Source of the DNA: Streptomyces melanogenes
Lineage (GTDB): Bacteria; Actinomycetota; Actinomycetes; Streptomycetales; Streptomycetaceae
Reading direction: 5' to 3'
DNA: 64,000 nt
Assembly: GCF_014649795.1 (NCBI RefSeq)
Contig: NZ_BMTS01000012.1
Span: 186,001 to 250,000 of the forward strand
Made by a program: the position numbers and the translations under genes. The notes under the pieces were generated by a model. That model saw nothing but the letters and a program-made list of their open reading frames with translations. It made no database searches and was not told the DNA's origin. Positions 49,801-58,056 of this stretch are shown here, in pieces; position 1 is the first letter of the stretch, and each line of letters begins with the position of its first letter.

Positions 49801-50477
49801 ACGGTCTCCAGGTCCTGGTAGGCCCGGCACTCCTCCACGTCCGGCGTGGTCAGGTAGCACTCGGGGAACTGCACGAAGTGCAGCCGGGAGGCCCAGTCGG
49901 CGCCGTAGAGGTTCGCGTACGTCTTGTAGTCGAGCTGCACGGACACCGGCACGGAAGCACCCGCCGGGGCCGTCACGGTGACGACCGCGCCGTCCACGCC
50001 GTCGGACTCGGCGGCCGTACGGGCGGACACACCCACCTGCCAGGTGCCCGTGGGTACGGAGGCTCCCGGGGCCTGGCCGAGCTTCACCGGGAGGGTTCCC
50101 ACAGGCTCCAGACCGGCCGGAGTCGCGGTGGCGGACCCCGCACGGAGGGCCGTCTGCTGCGCGCTGGAGGAGAAGGTGACCGAAGCCGTGCCCGCGACGG
50201 GGGGTGTGGTGGTGCCCGCGGGAGCGTCGGTGGTGTTCGCCGGAGCCGCGACATCGATGCGGTCGAGCTTCGGGTCCCGGGTCCCGCCCTTGATCAGCTG
50301 GTCCTGGTGGAGGCTCTCCAGGACCAGGGCGTCACGCGGCACCTCGTCCCTGGCCGGGTCCGGCGGCTGCGCGAGCGCGGGCGTGGGCAGCAGGGCGATC
50401 GCCAGGGCCGCGCACACGGCTGAGAGCGCTGAGGCACGGCGGCGCCGACCACGTGCGGACAGCGGCATGACAAACAC
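43824..50477 (-). CDS. Secreted RHS/YD-repeat polymorphic toxin with PD-(D/E)XK-like tip
   Basis: A 2217-aa protein from GTG 50477 (ribosome site GGGGGGAC). The signal peptide (ASALSAVCAALAIALLPTPALA) is followed by a SpvB/TcdB-like region (ISFEYSSQTVDGKTS ... WIGEGWTYEPGHIERRY). A long YD-repeat shell follows (for example TEYDALGRLVKGW, YEYDARGNRSKVIDPAGN, TYDARKRLIASTDPDTGE). The RHS core end is LGAREYDQANGHFLSADPV...DPTGLY at about residue 1978. The last ~240 residues are a different, AT-richer domain. It contains GGRADLLYW (D2059), VYVWDVKHAGG (D2072, K2074) and YVEKLQ, a PD-(D/E)XK nuclease pattern. A tryptophan-rich tail ends it. The RHS shell would encapsulate and deliver the tip to neighbouring cells. 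Confidence 0.9.
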   Translation of the reverse strand: MFVMPLSARGRRRRASALSAVCAALAIALLPTPALAQPPDPARDEVPRDALVLESLHQDQLIKGGTRDPKLDRIDVAAPANTTDAPAGTTTPPVAGTASVTFSSSAQQTALRAGSATATPAGLEPVGTLPVKLGQAPGASVPTGTWQVGVSARTAAESDGVDGAVVTVTAPAGASVPVSVQLDYKTYANLYGADWASRLHFVQFPECYLTTPDVEECRAYQDLETVNDTDGKTITATVDTAADGTVTPAAAPRAAAPSGVMQAAYVQPVAAGGDKAVIGAVDSGAGNGGSFKATPLAGDGKWAAGSSSGAFTWSYPVTVPPAPAGPAPKISFEYSSQTVDGKTSTSSPQASWIGEGWTYEPGHIERRYRACQDDRKDTDAGAPNNKDKKYKTSDLCWVSYNAVMSLGGRTTELVRVGTTDTYRPQNDDGTRVELRTGGDNGDNNGEYWVVTTTDGTQYFYGLNKVGGSHADTNSVFTVPVYGNHPGEPCYATAFADSRCAEGTTKKQQAWHWGLDKVVDVHGNAMVVNWAQETNYYAPNKKFKSPEKYIRGGYPTSIEYGLRTGSLTSPSARVVFNTKERCLAGATACDEAKFNNTADPASYRPWWDVPGNLNCKSDSKLCPAFPSFWTRKRLESITTEAARPGVTGLAKVDTYGLEQSFPRDWYDTSPGLWLTKITRRGYAPGDSTGTLMSSAGVSFGPYVVGSDHPLRGYLKDKQLPNLVPRSSSDPRPGFTRPRIGTVATEHGADIEVRYKGGCRTEPSVDQDKNTGTCYPVRWSPDGEEEKPALSWFNKYLVDSVTETDRITGVSDRITTNYSYSGAAWGKSDDEFTKPDLRTYSEWRGFQQVATTKGSKNTPSASNPQTQSYAVTRYFRGAGGAVKDSTGTVTLVADDQPQYGGMTAESITYDGTGGRVLKRTLNFPWSKQTASRDRDGGAGALLAHRTGVERTDAIQTVDTSWQAVRTTTKVDDDHGLPVEVQTAVVRPNGTGGESLSDYTCAKTDYVHNESANLIGLPKQIRSTSTSCADYANADATTELTGAARTSYDGLGYGETPAKGLATTISETNGAGSAFGPAVTMTYDPLGRVRTVKKPLVGTTETQYTPGDAGGPVTSTKVINPKGFATTTTLDPGRALPLTVTDPNGRVARTEYDALGRLVKGWTPARSSGTQTPDVKITYQMAVATDKETKPTAVTVENIKDDGTYAKQVTVYDGLMRAVQTQSEAHGPGRIIADTRYDDHGLVREQTNPYLAAGDPQTAQFKRASDSLVPSMARTTYDGLERPVRVSTLFSGKSVYAASTSYQDTSTFSVPAGGAAPAVKTLTDARGRVTAIQHFTNPQSTEYRQTSYEYDARGNRSKVIDPAGNAWTYTYDARKRLIASTDPDTGETTSGYDDADRLVSVTDSRGSTYTSYDELSRIVAVREGSTTASPVKEFSFDTLPGALGQPVESIRHDKSGDYVNRVTGYDTGYRPTGKETVVPANAMTTGVSGTYAYAFSYTPTGKPLSVTLPAVGGLAAEKVVTRYNSDGLAESTSGQSWYTTDVTYSPYGEPLRVVSGPQPYRVWTTNFVDEHTGRLQRTVTDRETTNSHRVNSSFYSYDVAGNVTSNARQLTDAGTSVWDNQCFTYDAMGQLVHAWTSNLTPGTTSVGCKSDSGQQWGYNGDGTASGGPIANAADTASDKSSPDAALTASLKSAAPAAGSVAGGSTGYWDSYTFDVLGNRATHVKHDPADATKDVSFRYGYGTTITGNGTSPSTLIQPHVLTDVTSTPSGSGSAYEYDRTGNTTVRDLADVTQRFTWTQERKVDTVTVDGVKTQYVYDAEGNRVLENSPSGSVLYLGETELTTAAGKVTRASRSYGQAGAPTVVRSTTDGATSGHKLSVLLSDQLGTASTSVEQSPGQPITRRAFKPYGEVRGAKPGAWPNKRTYLGAGIDDTATDLTHLGAREYDQANGHFLSADPVVDVADPLQVNGYAYSHNSPISRSDPTGLYDPDLQAERRRARNAAIKDQYTLAHDTVIMWYRDYLRISLPMGPGKVTVDLSQTRRFSDSENYIRGVKGVKFGGRADLLYWTSDTVYVWDVKHAGGEAEKKGKDEVLDYVEKLQLQLKKDKSTSHLNVEVGFDLPALAGPNVFKKGEVIESYPSAISPGVIAYKNQRVKPRSPEASPERVPVRTPANEPSRLGRVWDGARDWWGSNINNHDWSKSPWGYGGSLLPTGPLIPLWSY

Positions 50478-51022
50478 GGTGAAGTCCCCCCGGACGTCAA
50501 CGGACGGCGCCTGGAAGGAACACAGGTGATGCCGCTTCAGAACGCGCTGATTCTGTGTGCCCGTTGTGAAGAAAGCCAGGGATATACGTGATCAGTGAAA
50601 ATAACCACGCCGCGTATCGCCTCAACCACACCATCGGGGCAGGGAGTGCAGTATCCCGCCCAGGGGAGCAGGAATAGATCCTGATCGGCGGAGAACAGAT
50701 AGCTCGGCCTGTTCGGGAGCAACTGTCGCTAATCAGCTCACGGATATGAACCGTTCGGCCATGAAAAGTGATCAATTGATGGGGTCATTTCCGCTCGGAG
50801 GACCTGGTTCGACTTTCGCGCGCACGGCAAGCGCACAGCTGCCGAAGGTGAGTCGGCGAGTGCGCGGGGTGACAGATCGGGCGTGACGGCGCTCCCCTCT
50901 TGAGCAATGATCTGGTCGCATCTTCACGTCTCGCGCACAGAAGCGGCAGGGCGTGACGACAGGAAGTGCCCGGTCGGTGGTCCGTAGCGACGCCGGCACG
51001 AGGGGGGAAGGGAACCTCGCGC
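50478..51022. other. Divergent promoter region of the RHS and FG-GAP genes
   Basis: This 545-bp AT-richer region separates two large secreted-protein genes that diverge from it. It must hold both promoters. I see no clear consensus hexamers, operators or conserved gene; short frames on the minus strand (for example 50497-50775) lack similarity and ribosome sites. The GGGGGGAC and GGGGGGAAGG ribosome sites of the two genes lie at its ends. Confidence 0.55.
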
Positions 51023-54000
51023 ATGACGAGCAGAGCGCGCCGCATGCCCGGACGCAAAGCAACAGCCGCCATGGCAGCGGCTGTTGTGGTGGCTTCGGGC
51101 GTGACCTATATCGGCCTGAATGATTCCGGGGGCAGCCACAAGAAGCCGCGGTCCACCGAAAACGCCGCGCCACTGGACGAGGCCGGGGCTGCGGCCAAGG
51201 CGAAGCGGACCGGAAAGGCGGTGGAAGCAGCGGCACTGCGTACCGCGTATTCGACCACCTGGGCCCGCCCGGACGGAATGCTCCAACGGCGCATCCACGC
51301 AAGTCCGATCCGAGCCAAAGTGGGTGGCGAATGGAAGGCGATCGACCCCACTTTGATCAAGGTCAGCAACGGCTGGTCCCCCAAAGCGACGAACGTGCGG
51401 ATGACCTTCTCCGCCGGCGCCTCCGGCAGCGGGACCGAGCGCGCCTCGCGTGACCGGGCCCGCCGCGTTCCCCTGCTCGCACCCGCCGCGCCCAACGCCG
51501 CCACCGCGACCGGCAACACCCTCGTCACCCTGTCGACCGGTGGCCACGACATCGCGCTGACCTGGCCGGGACCGATCCCCCAGCCGGTGATCGACGGCTC
51601 GCGTGCGCTCTACCCGGAGATCCTGCCGGGCGCGGACCTGGTCCTGACCGCCGACGACGGCGGCTTCGCTCAGCTCCTGGTGGTCAAAAGCCGTCAGGCC
51701 GCAGCCAATCCGCAGGTGGCGCGCCTCGCGTACGGGCTCTCCTCTCCCGATCTCAACTTCTCACTCGACCCCACCACGCGCATCCTCACCGCGAAGGACG
51801 GCGGCGGAGATGACGTCGCCGAGTCACCCACCCCGCTGATGTGGGACAGCGCGGGGGCTCCGGCCAGCACCGACAGCGGAGGCGGGGGAACGGGTACGCC
51901 GCCACCGCCCGAGCCGACCCCGACGGACACACCGGACGGCTCGGCGTCGGGCGGGGAGACGCCCACGGCCTCGCCACAGCCGTCCGGCGCGGGCGACGAC
52001 ACGGACCGGGGCGACGTCTGGAAGGAGGTGCTGCCCGGGCCGTCGGACGTCGCGCCCGACCCTTCGATCGTCCGGCCCAACCTCACGCCTCCGCCGATCC
52101 CTCCGGAGGCCTCGCCCGAGCCCACCCGGACCGGGCCGGACGCGACGCTGGGCCTGGCTGCCCTGTCCGGGCCGCAGCCCGCCTCCCACGGCGCACTCGC
52201 TGACGTCGATCTCCAGGGATCCGACTGGGTTCTGACGGCAGATCAGGACTTCCTCAACGACTCGTCCACGGTGTATCCGGTCTTCATCGACCCGTCCGTC
52301 AAGAAGCACACCAACGACTGGACCACGGCTTACGACCGTCACCCGAACGCCAACTTCTACAACGGCCGGAACTTCAACAAGGGCGGCACCCACGAGGCCC
52401 GGGTGGGGTTCGAATCCGACACCTGGGGGACGTCCCGGTCCTTCTTCACCATCGACTGGGACGACGACCTCAAGGACGCCATCGTCTCCGACGCGACCTT
52501 GCGCATCCTGGAGACCTACTCGTGGTCGTGCGACGCACGACGGATGGACATCTATCTCACCGGTCAGATCAGCTCCAGGACGACGTGGAACACCGCGCCG
52601 AAGATGACCAGCGGCAACAAGCTGGCCAGCCGTAGCTTCGCCCATGGCTGGAAGTCCGGGTCCTGCCCGGACGACTACGAGGCCTTCAAGATCACGCCCA
52701 CCGCACAGCGCGCGGTCACGAACGGCTGGAAGACCCTGACCATCGGTCTGCGCGCCGCAACGGAGGACTCCCAGTACGCCTGGAAGAAGATCCAGGCGGA
52801 CGGTGGCAACGACCCGTACGTCGACCTCTCGTACAACCGGCGCCCCGAGCCCCCGACCGGACTCGACCTCGACCCGGATCTGAGCTGCGACACCACCGCC
52901 CCGTACGTCAACGTCGGCGCCTCTCAGCTGACTTTCTGGGCCGGGGCCAAGGACAGGGACGACAACCTGGCCTCGCTCCGCTTCCAGCTCTGGAAAGCGG
53001 GCACCAGCCCCACCAACAACAACCTCCTCGGCAACAAGGGCAACGTCTCCGTCGGCAGTCAGACGTCGTCCGCGAGGGTGCACACCGATCCGTTCTCGAC
53101 GAGCGGGCTGCAGAGCGGTGCCACCTACTCGTGGCGCGTCATCGCCGTCGACAAGTACGGCGCCACGTCGAGCAGATACTCCCCTGCCGACATCCCGTGC
53201 CGGTTCGTCTTCGACAACCAAAGACCGAGCCCGCCCGTCGTCGCCTCGACGGACTTCCCCGACGCCGACCAGAGCGACAACGGATTCTGGAACGATCCCG
53301 AGGACTCCGTATGGAGCACCAAGAAGTTCGGCGAAGAGGGCTCGTTCACGTTCCGCACCGCCCAGAACGACGTCACGAAGTTCGAGTACAGCTACAACGG
53401 CGGCGCGTACAACTTCTCCGTCAACCGGACCGCCGGATCGCCGACCACCGTCGCTTCCAAGGCCAAGCCGCCTATGGCGGGCCCGATCGTCCTGTACGTA
53501 CGGGCTGTTGATGCGGCGAACAACAGGTCCGAACCCCGCAAGTACCTCTTCTACGTGACCCCGCGGGACTCGGCCGACTCCCCGGGCGACCTCACCGGCG
53601 ACAAGCTGCCGGACCTGATGGTGATCAGCGGCGACGGCGACCTGCGCACCTACCCCTCCCAGGCCCTTCCGGACCTGAGCAAGGGCAGCGGCAACCTCGG
53701 CTACTCCATGTCCGGCGGGTACCGCGGCAATCCCGACAAGGACCCCAACGGCTCGGACGGCAGGCCGATCTACACCGCGGCCCCGAGCGGCTACTGGAAG
53801 AACACGCTGATCGCGCACCTTGGTGACGTCTACGGGGGCGACGGCCTCCAGGATCTCGTCGCCGTCCGCGAAGGCAAGCTGTGGGTCTATCCCGGCGACG
53901 GATACGGCGCGGTCAACATCGACAAGCGCCAGGAGATCCTGCTGCCGTCGAACGCGCCGAGCCCTGCCTCCATCACGCAGATCGTCGCCGCCGGAGACGC

Positions 54001-54493
54001 CACCGGTGACGGCAAGCCGGACTTCTTCCTCCGGGTCGGCGACGCCTTCTGGGCCCTGGTCGGTTACAACGGCGCCACCGTCGACCAGGCGGTCCAGCTG
54101 TCACCCGACGCCTGGAGCACCCGTGACATCGTCACCGTCCAGGACGTCACGGGCGACGGCACCGCCGACCTCATCTACCGCAGCGACAGCGCCGGGCAAC
54201 TCGCGCTGCGCGTCGGCAAGAAGGCCGCCACCGGCGGGGTCGATCTGAAGTCGCTGGCAAGCGCCGCCGGTTCGGCCAACGGCTCCGACGGGGTCTATGG
54301 CGCCTCCAGCTGGGGTCGGAGCAACATCCGGCTCCTCTACGGCACTCCCGACGCCGACGGAGACGGCATCTCCGACATCTGGGTGATCAAGGCGGACGGA
54401 ACGGTCCGCTTCTACGCCGGTGGCCGCACCACGATGCCGACCGCCGGGATCCAGATCAACAGCGGCTGGCAGTCGAAGCTCGCCATCGGCTGA
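51023..54493 (+). CDS. Secreted DNRLRE/FG-GAP repeat protein
   Basis: A 1156-aa protein from ATG 51023, with GGGGGGAAGG upstream. An N-terminal export segment (TAAMAAAVVVASGVTYIGL) and a domain found in large Streptomyces cell-surface proteins (WKAIDPTLIKVSNGWSPKATNVRMTFSAG) come first. A Pro/Thr/Ser-rich linker and a DNRLRE-type domain (about 430-620, with DWTTAYDRHPNANFYNGRNFNKGGTHEARVGFE and TWNTAPKM) follow. Then come Ig-like segments. Five C-terminal VCBS/FG-GAP blades follow (GDLTGDKLPDLMVI, GDATGDGKPDFFLR, QDVTGDGTADLIYR, PDADGDGISDIWVI). These bind calcium and build a propeller. Proteins of this architecture commonly sit beside RHS genes; a role in surface display or adhesion is inferred. 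Confidence 0.88.
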   Translation: MTSRARRMPGRKATAAMAAAVVVASGVTYIGLNDSGGSHKKPRSTENAAPLDEAGAAAKAKRTGKAVEAAALRTAYSTTWARPDGMLQRRIHASPIRAKVGGEWKAIDPTLIKVSNGWSPKATNVRMTFSAGASGSGTERASRDRARRVPLLAPAAPNAATATGNTLVTLSTGGHDIALTWPGPIPQPVIDGSRALYPEILPGADLVLTADDGGFAQLLVVKSRQAAANPQVARLAYGLSSPDLNFSLDPTTRILTAKDGGGDDVAESPTPLMWDSAGAPASTDSGGGGTGTPPPPEPTPTDTPDGSASGGETPTASPQPSGAGDDTDRGDVWKEVLPGPSDVAPDPSIVRPNLTPPPIPPEASPEPTRTGPDATLGLAALSGPQPASHGALADVDLQGSDWVLTADQDFLNDSSTVYPVFIDPSVKKHTNDWTTAYDRHPNANFYNGRNFNKGGTHEARVGFESDTWGTSRSFFTIDWDDDLKDAIVSDATLRILETYSWSCDARRMDIYLTGQISSRTTWNTAPKMTSGNKLASRSFAHGWKSGSCPDDYEAFKITPTAQRAVTNGWKTLTIGLRAATEDSQYAWKKIQADGGNDPYVDLSYNRRPEPPTGLDLDPDLSCDTTAPYVNVGASQLTFWAGAKDRDDNLASLRFQLWKAGTSPTNNNLLGNKGNVSVGSQTSSARVHTDPFSTSGLQSGATYSWRVIAVDKYGATSSRYSPADIPCRFVFDNQRPSPPVVASTDFPDADQSDNGFWNDPEDSVWSTKKFGEEGSFTFRTAQNDVTKFEYSYNGGAYNFSVNRTAGSPTTVASKAKPPMAGPIVLYVRAVDAANNRSEPRKYLFYVTPRDSADSPGDLTGDKLPDLMVISGDGDLRTYPSQALPDLSKGSGNLGYSMSGGYRGNPDKDPNGSDGRPIYTAAPSGYWKNTLIAHLGDVYGGDGLQDLVAVREGKLWVYPGDGYGAVNIDKRQEILLPSNAPSPASITQIVAAGDATGDGKPDFFLRVGDAFWALVGYNGATVDQAVQLSPDAWSTRDIVTVQDVTGDGTADLIYRSDSAGQLALRVGKKAATGGVDLKSLASAAGSANGSDGVYGASSWGRSNIRLLYGTPDADGDGISDIWVIKADGTVRFYAGGRTTMPTAGIQINSGWQSKLAIG

Positions 54494-54501
54494 GCGCACG
54501 A

Positions 54502-54534
54502 AGAGGGGCCCGGACGAATCGTCCGGGCCCCTCT
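54502..54534. terminator. Bidirectional terminator
   Basis: Complementary arms at 54502-54517 (AGAGGGGCCCGGACGA) and 54519-54534 (TCGTCCGGGCCCCTCT) form a long hairpin, effectively 14 bp with a small loop. It lies 9 bp beyond the FG-GAP gene stop and 17 bp from the convergent acyltransferase stop. Confidence 0.85.
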
Positions 54535-54550
54535 GTCGTTCCTCATGTGC

Positions 54551-55855
54551 TCAGCGCTCGGCCTTCCTCGGCCTGCCGTCCGGCCAAAGTCTCGGGCTGC
54601 GCTTGGCGGCCACGTCCTCGACCCAGCCGAAGCTCAGGACGCACAGGCCGATCAGGGTCCAGGTGAAGGCGAGCACCGGCCAGGGGCTGTCCAGCAGCCA
54701 CGGCACGCTCTCGCCCAGGGAGCCGACGCCCCACAGCTGGTCCCACATCGTCGCGGCGGCGAGGATGCACACGTTGTGCCAGAGGTAGACCGTCACCGCG
54801 CGCGAGTTGAGCAGGGTGATCAGCCGGTCCCAACGGCGCAGCCGCGGCGGCCACTCGGACCACGAGGGGCTGAAATGGAGGAGCAGCAGAACGGCGCCGA
54901 ACGACCAGAGGGCCTGGGCGAGCGGGATGCCGTCCAGCTCGTTCTCGCCGCCGAAGTCGTTCCGCATGGCCCACCAGAGGCCGGCCCCGAGGATGAACGG
55001 GACCACCGCCGGGACGATGTACCGCGGCACACGGCGCAGGATGCCCTGCTGGTGGGCCATGCCCAGGATCCAGCAGGCACCGAAGGTGGAGAAGTCGGTG
55101 ACCGCGGAGTCGATCCGCTCCGGAATGTCGAAGCTGCCGAGGGTCATGACCGCCGACAACACCAGCGGCGCCAGGATCGTCGTCCACGGCACCTTGCGCA
55201 GATACCGCAGGATCACCGGCGACAGCAGGACGTACCAGAGGTAGGCGCGCAGGTACCAGAGCGGCTCGGCGACGTTGCCCGCCCAGGAGCCGTCCAGGAA
55301 GCCGTGGATGCCGGGCAGGTCGGACGCGTACGGAGGGTCGCTCAGCGGGACGATCCAGAAGAGCAGGTGCGTCCACCACCAGCCCGGGTGCCCGTCCGCG
55401 TCGGGGCCCCAGCCCTGAGCGATCATGCCGGTCACCCCGATCGCGCCCAGCAGCCACATCGGCGGCAGCAGCCGCCGCATCCGGCCGCGGATCACCTGGG
55501 GTGCCGGGCGCTTGAGGGAGCGTCCCATGAGGTTGCCCGCGAGGGCGAACATGACGCCCATGGAGGGGAAGGCCAGCGGCAGCCAGGCCCAGCCCATGAG
55601 GTGGTAGAGGACGACACGGAACAGGGCCAGCGCCCTGAGCAGGTCGAAGTAGCGGTCGCGGCCGGGCTTGGCGGGCGCGGGCGCCTCGGGCTTGTGGCGC
55701 AGGGCCGCCGCCGGCGGAGACAGGTAGCGGGGTTCTCCTCCCGCCTGCTCGGGGTGGTGGCCCGCGCCCTGCTCGGCGTAGGGAGCCGCGCCGGGCTCGT
55801 TCGTTCCGTACGGGCCGGGCTGCGGCCAGGCGCCCGTGGGCTCGGTGGTGGTCAT
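54551..55855 (-). CDS. Membrane acyltransferase 3 of the mat exopolysaccharide cluster
   Basis: A 434-aa acyltransferase-3 family protein. After a disordered proline-rich leader (residues 1-65) come about ten membrane helices. The family signature follows: FDLLRALALFRVVLYHLMGWAW, then FPSMGVMFALAGNLMGRSLKR and LWYLRAYLWYVLLSPVILRYL. IcaC-type relatives modify or help export poly-N-acetylglucosamine. Its ATG overlaps the matB stop as ATGA (55852-55855), so it is the third gene of one transcript. Substrate succinylation or acetylation of the polymer is inferred. Confidence 0.88.
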   Translation of the reverse strand: MTTTEPTGAWPQPGPYGTNEPGAAPYAEQGAGHHPEQAGGEPRYLSPPAAALRHKPEAPAPAKPGRDRYFDLLRALALFRVVLYHLMGWAWLPLAFPSMGVMFALAGNLMGRSLKRPAPQVIRGRMRRLLPPMWLLGAIGVTGMIAQGWGPDADGHPGWWWTHLLFWIVPLSDPPYASDLPGIHGFLDGSWAGNVAEPLWYLRAYLWYVLLSPVILRYLRKVPWTTILAPLVLSAVMTLGSFDIPERIDSAVTDFSTFGACWILGMAHQQGILRRVPRYIVPAVVPFILGAGLWWAMRNDFGGENELDGIPLAQALWSFGAVLLLLHFSPSWSEWPPRLRRWDRLITLLNSRAVTVYLWHNVCILAAATMWDQLWGVGSLGESVPWLLDSPWPVLAFTWTLIGLCVLSFGWVEDVAAKRSPRLWPDGRPRKAER

Positions 55856-58056
55856 GCGACGGGCCTCCGGTCGATGTTCTCCTTGCTGCCTCGCTGCGCC
55901 GGAATGCCCCCCGGCGCCTCCACGACCCCCGTCCGCCGCAGCTTCTGCCACCGCAGCCGGCCCCCGGTGAGGGCGGTGATCCAGGACTGGAGGAGCACCA
56001 CGTACATCAGCTGGCGGTAGAGGACCTGCTGGAGCGGGAGGGACACCAGGTGGGTGAGGCGTTCGCGGTCCAGGCGGAACGCGTAGGCCGCGCAGACCAG
56101 TTGGATCACCAGCACGCCCAGCCACGCCAGCACGGTCTTCTGCGTCGGGCCGAAGACCAGGCCGTACAGGAGGAACACGTCGATCAGGGGGGCCAGGAGC
56201 GGGGCCAGGACCATGAAGAGCGAGACCAGGGGCAGGCCCACGCGGCCGAAGCGGCCCGAGGGGCCGCGCTCGAAGACCGCGCGGCGGTGCTTCCAGATCG
56301 CCTGCATCGTGCCGTACGACCAGCGGTAGCGCTGCGACCAGAGCTGCTGTACGGACTCCGGCGCCTCGGTCCAGGCGCGCGCGTTCTCCGCGTACACGAC
56401 CCGCCAGCCGTCGCGGTGCATCGCCATGGTGACGTCGGTGTCCTCGGCGAGGGTGTCCTCGCTGATGCCGCCGACCCGCTCCAGGGCGGTGCGGCGGAAG
56501 GCGCCGACCGCGCCGGGGATGGTCGGCATGCAGCCGAGCACGTCGTACATCCGGCGGTCCAGGTTGAAGCCCATCACGTACTCGATGTGCTGCCAGGCGC
56601 CGATGAGCGAGTCGCGGTTGCCCACCTTGGCGTTGCCCGCGACCGCGCCGACCTTCGGGTCGCCGAACGGCTGCACCAGCTCGCGTACGGTCGACGGCTC
56701 GAAGACGGTGTCGCCGTCCATCATCACGACGATGTCGTACCGGGCGTGCCTGATGCCGTTGTTGAGCGCCGACGGCTTGCCGCCGTTGGGCTGGCGGATC
56801 ACCCGGACGTTCGGCAGCCACATCGCCTCGACGATGTCGGCGGTGCCGTCGGTGGAGCCGTCGTCGACGACGAGCACCTCGATGGGGTGGTCGCTGGCCA
56901 TCAGCGAGCGCACGGTGTTGGCGATGCACTCGCGCTCGTTGTACGCGGGGACGATCACCGAGACCGGCTCGATCACCTCGGGACCCCAGCGGAACCCGCG
57001 CGCCCGCACCTTGCGCGCGTGCAGGAAGGAGAGGATCAGCATCAGGCCGAACCGGGCGAAGACCAGCACGCCGATCACGGCGAGTCCGCCCACCAGGACG
57101 TCGGTGGTGTGCTCGGAGACCTGGACGGCGAAGACGAACGCCTTGCCCTTCCACAGGTCCATGCCGGTGACCGGGGTGTGCGCGCTCGGCGCGTTCAGGG
57201 CCTCGGTCAGATTCACGAACGTGTAGCCCTTGCCCTGGAGCTCGGGCAGGAAGGTGTCGAGCGCGGCCACGGTCTGCGAGCGGTCGCCGCCGGAGTCGTG
57301 CATCAGGACGATGGCGCCCTTGCCGTGCTTGGGCGTGGCGTTCTTGACGATCGTCTTGATGCCCGGGCGCTGCCAGTCCTCACTGTCCGTGGAGTCCAGC
57401 GCGGTGATGTACCCGCGGCTGCCCACGTACTTGATCACCGGCCAGTTCTTGTCGTCGATCGCGTCCGCGAACGACGAGTACGGCGGCCGGAAGAGGGAGG
57501 TGCGGATGCCGGCGGCGCCTTCGAGGGCCAGCTGGTTCTGCGCGAGCTCCCAGTCGATGCGGGCGTGCGACTGGTAGGAGAGGTCGGGGTGGTTGAAGGT
57601 GTGCAGGCCGACCTCGTGGCCCTCGTCGACCATCCGCTTGATCAGATCGGGGTAGCGGGCGGCGTTGGCTCCGGTGACGAAGAAGACGCCGTGCGCGTGG
57701 TACTTCTTCAGCTGGTCGAGCACCTTCGGGGTCCAGGTGGGGTCCGGGCCGTCGTCGAAGGTGAGCACCAGCTTGTGCTTGGGGATGTCGAGGCTGGTGG
57801 GCTTGCCCGTGCCCCGCGCGTCAATGACCGGGCCGCCGTCCAGGATGTGCTCGGGCACCCTGTCGGTGGAGGCGTCCGGGCGGATGCGGTGGTCGGCGAG
57901 TATCTCGTTGTGGACGTACCCGCGCAGCATCAGCATCGCGAAGAGCGCGACGAGGAAGAGCAGCGGCAGCAGATAGCGCATCGGCAGTCTGCGGCGTCTC
58001 TTGCGCGGGGTCGTGGCGGAAGTCGTACGACGGGTCGTACGGCGAGGGGCTTTCAC
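55852..58056 (-). CDS. matB: Bifunctional polysaccharide deacetylase/glycosyltransferase MatB
   Basis: A 734-aa membrane protein from GTG 58056. A signal-anchor helix (about 27-45) leads to a NodB deacetylase domain (about 93-290; TFDDGPD with D101-D102, HTFNH with H152 and H156, RPPYSSF). Two membrane helices (about 318-345) precede a processive GT2 domain (VSVIVPAYNE, VVDDGST, MMDGDTVFEP at 445-454, EDTDVTMAMHRDGW, QRYRW). More helices follow. The layout, deacetylase plus PgaC-like synthase in one chain, is MatB of the Streptomyces mat locus, which makes a PNAG-like polymer for pellet formation. It overlaps matA and the acyltransferase by GTGA and ATGA. Confidence 0.92.
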   Translation of the reverse strand: MKAPRRTTRRTTSATTPRKRRRRLPMRYLLPLLFLVALFAMLMLRGYVHNEILADHRIRPDASTDRVPEHILDGGPVIDARGTGKPTSLDIPKHKLVLTFDDGPDPTWTPKVLDQLKKYHAHGVFFVTGANAARYPDLIKRMVDEGHEVGLHTFNHPDLSYQSHARIDWELAQNQLALEGAAGIRTSLFRPPYSSFADAIDDKNWPVIKYVGSRGYITALDSTDSEDWQRPGIKTIVKNATPKHGKGAIVLMHDSGGDRSQTVAALDTFLPELQGKGYTFVNLTEALNAPSAHTPVTGMDLWKGKAFVFAVQVSEHTTDVLVGGLAVIGVLVFARFGLMLILSFLHARKVRARGFRWGPEVIEPVSVIVPAYNERECIANTVRSLMASDHPIEVLVVDDGSTDGTADIVEAMWLPNVRVIRQPNGGKPSALNNGIRHARYDIVVMMDGDTVFEPSTVRELVQPFGDPKVGAVAGNAKVGNRDSLIGAWQHIEYVMGFNLDRRMYDVLGCMPTIPGAVGAFRRTALERVGGISEDTLAEDTDVTMAMHRDGWRVVYAENARAWTEAPESVQQLWSQRYRWSYGTMQAIWKHRRAVFERGPSGRFGRVGLPLVSLFMVLAPLLAPLIDVFLLYGLVFGPTQKTVLAWLGVLVIQLVCAAYAFRLDRERLTHLVSLPLQQVLYRQLMYVVLLQSWITALTGGRLRWQKLRRTGVVEAPGGIPAQRGSKENIDRRPVA

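Noticed and set aside
50497..50775. 92-aa minus-strand frame upstream of the RHS gene
   Set aside because: It has no ribosome site or recognisable sequence and lies in the divergent promoter region.
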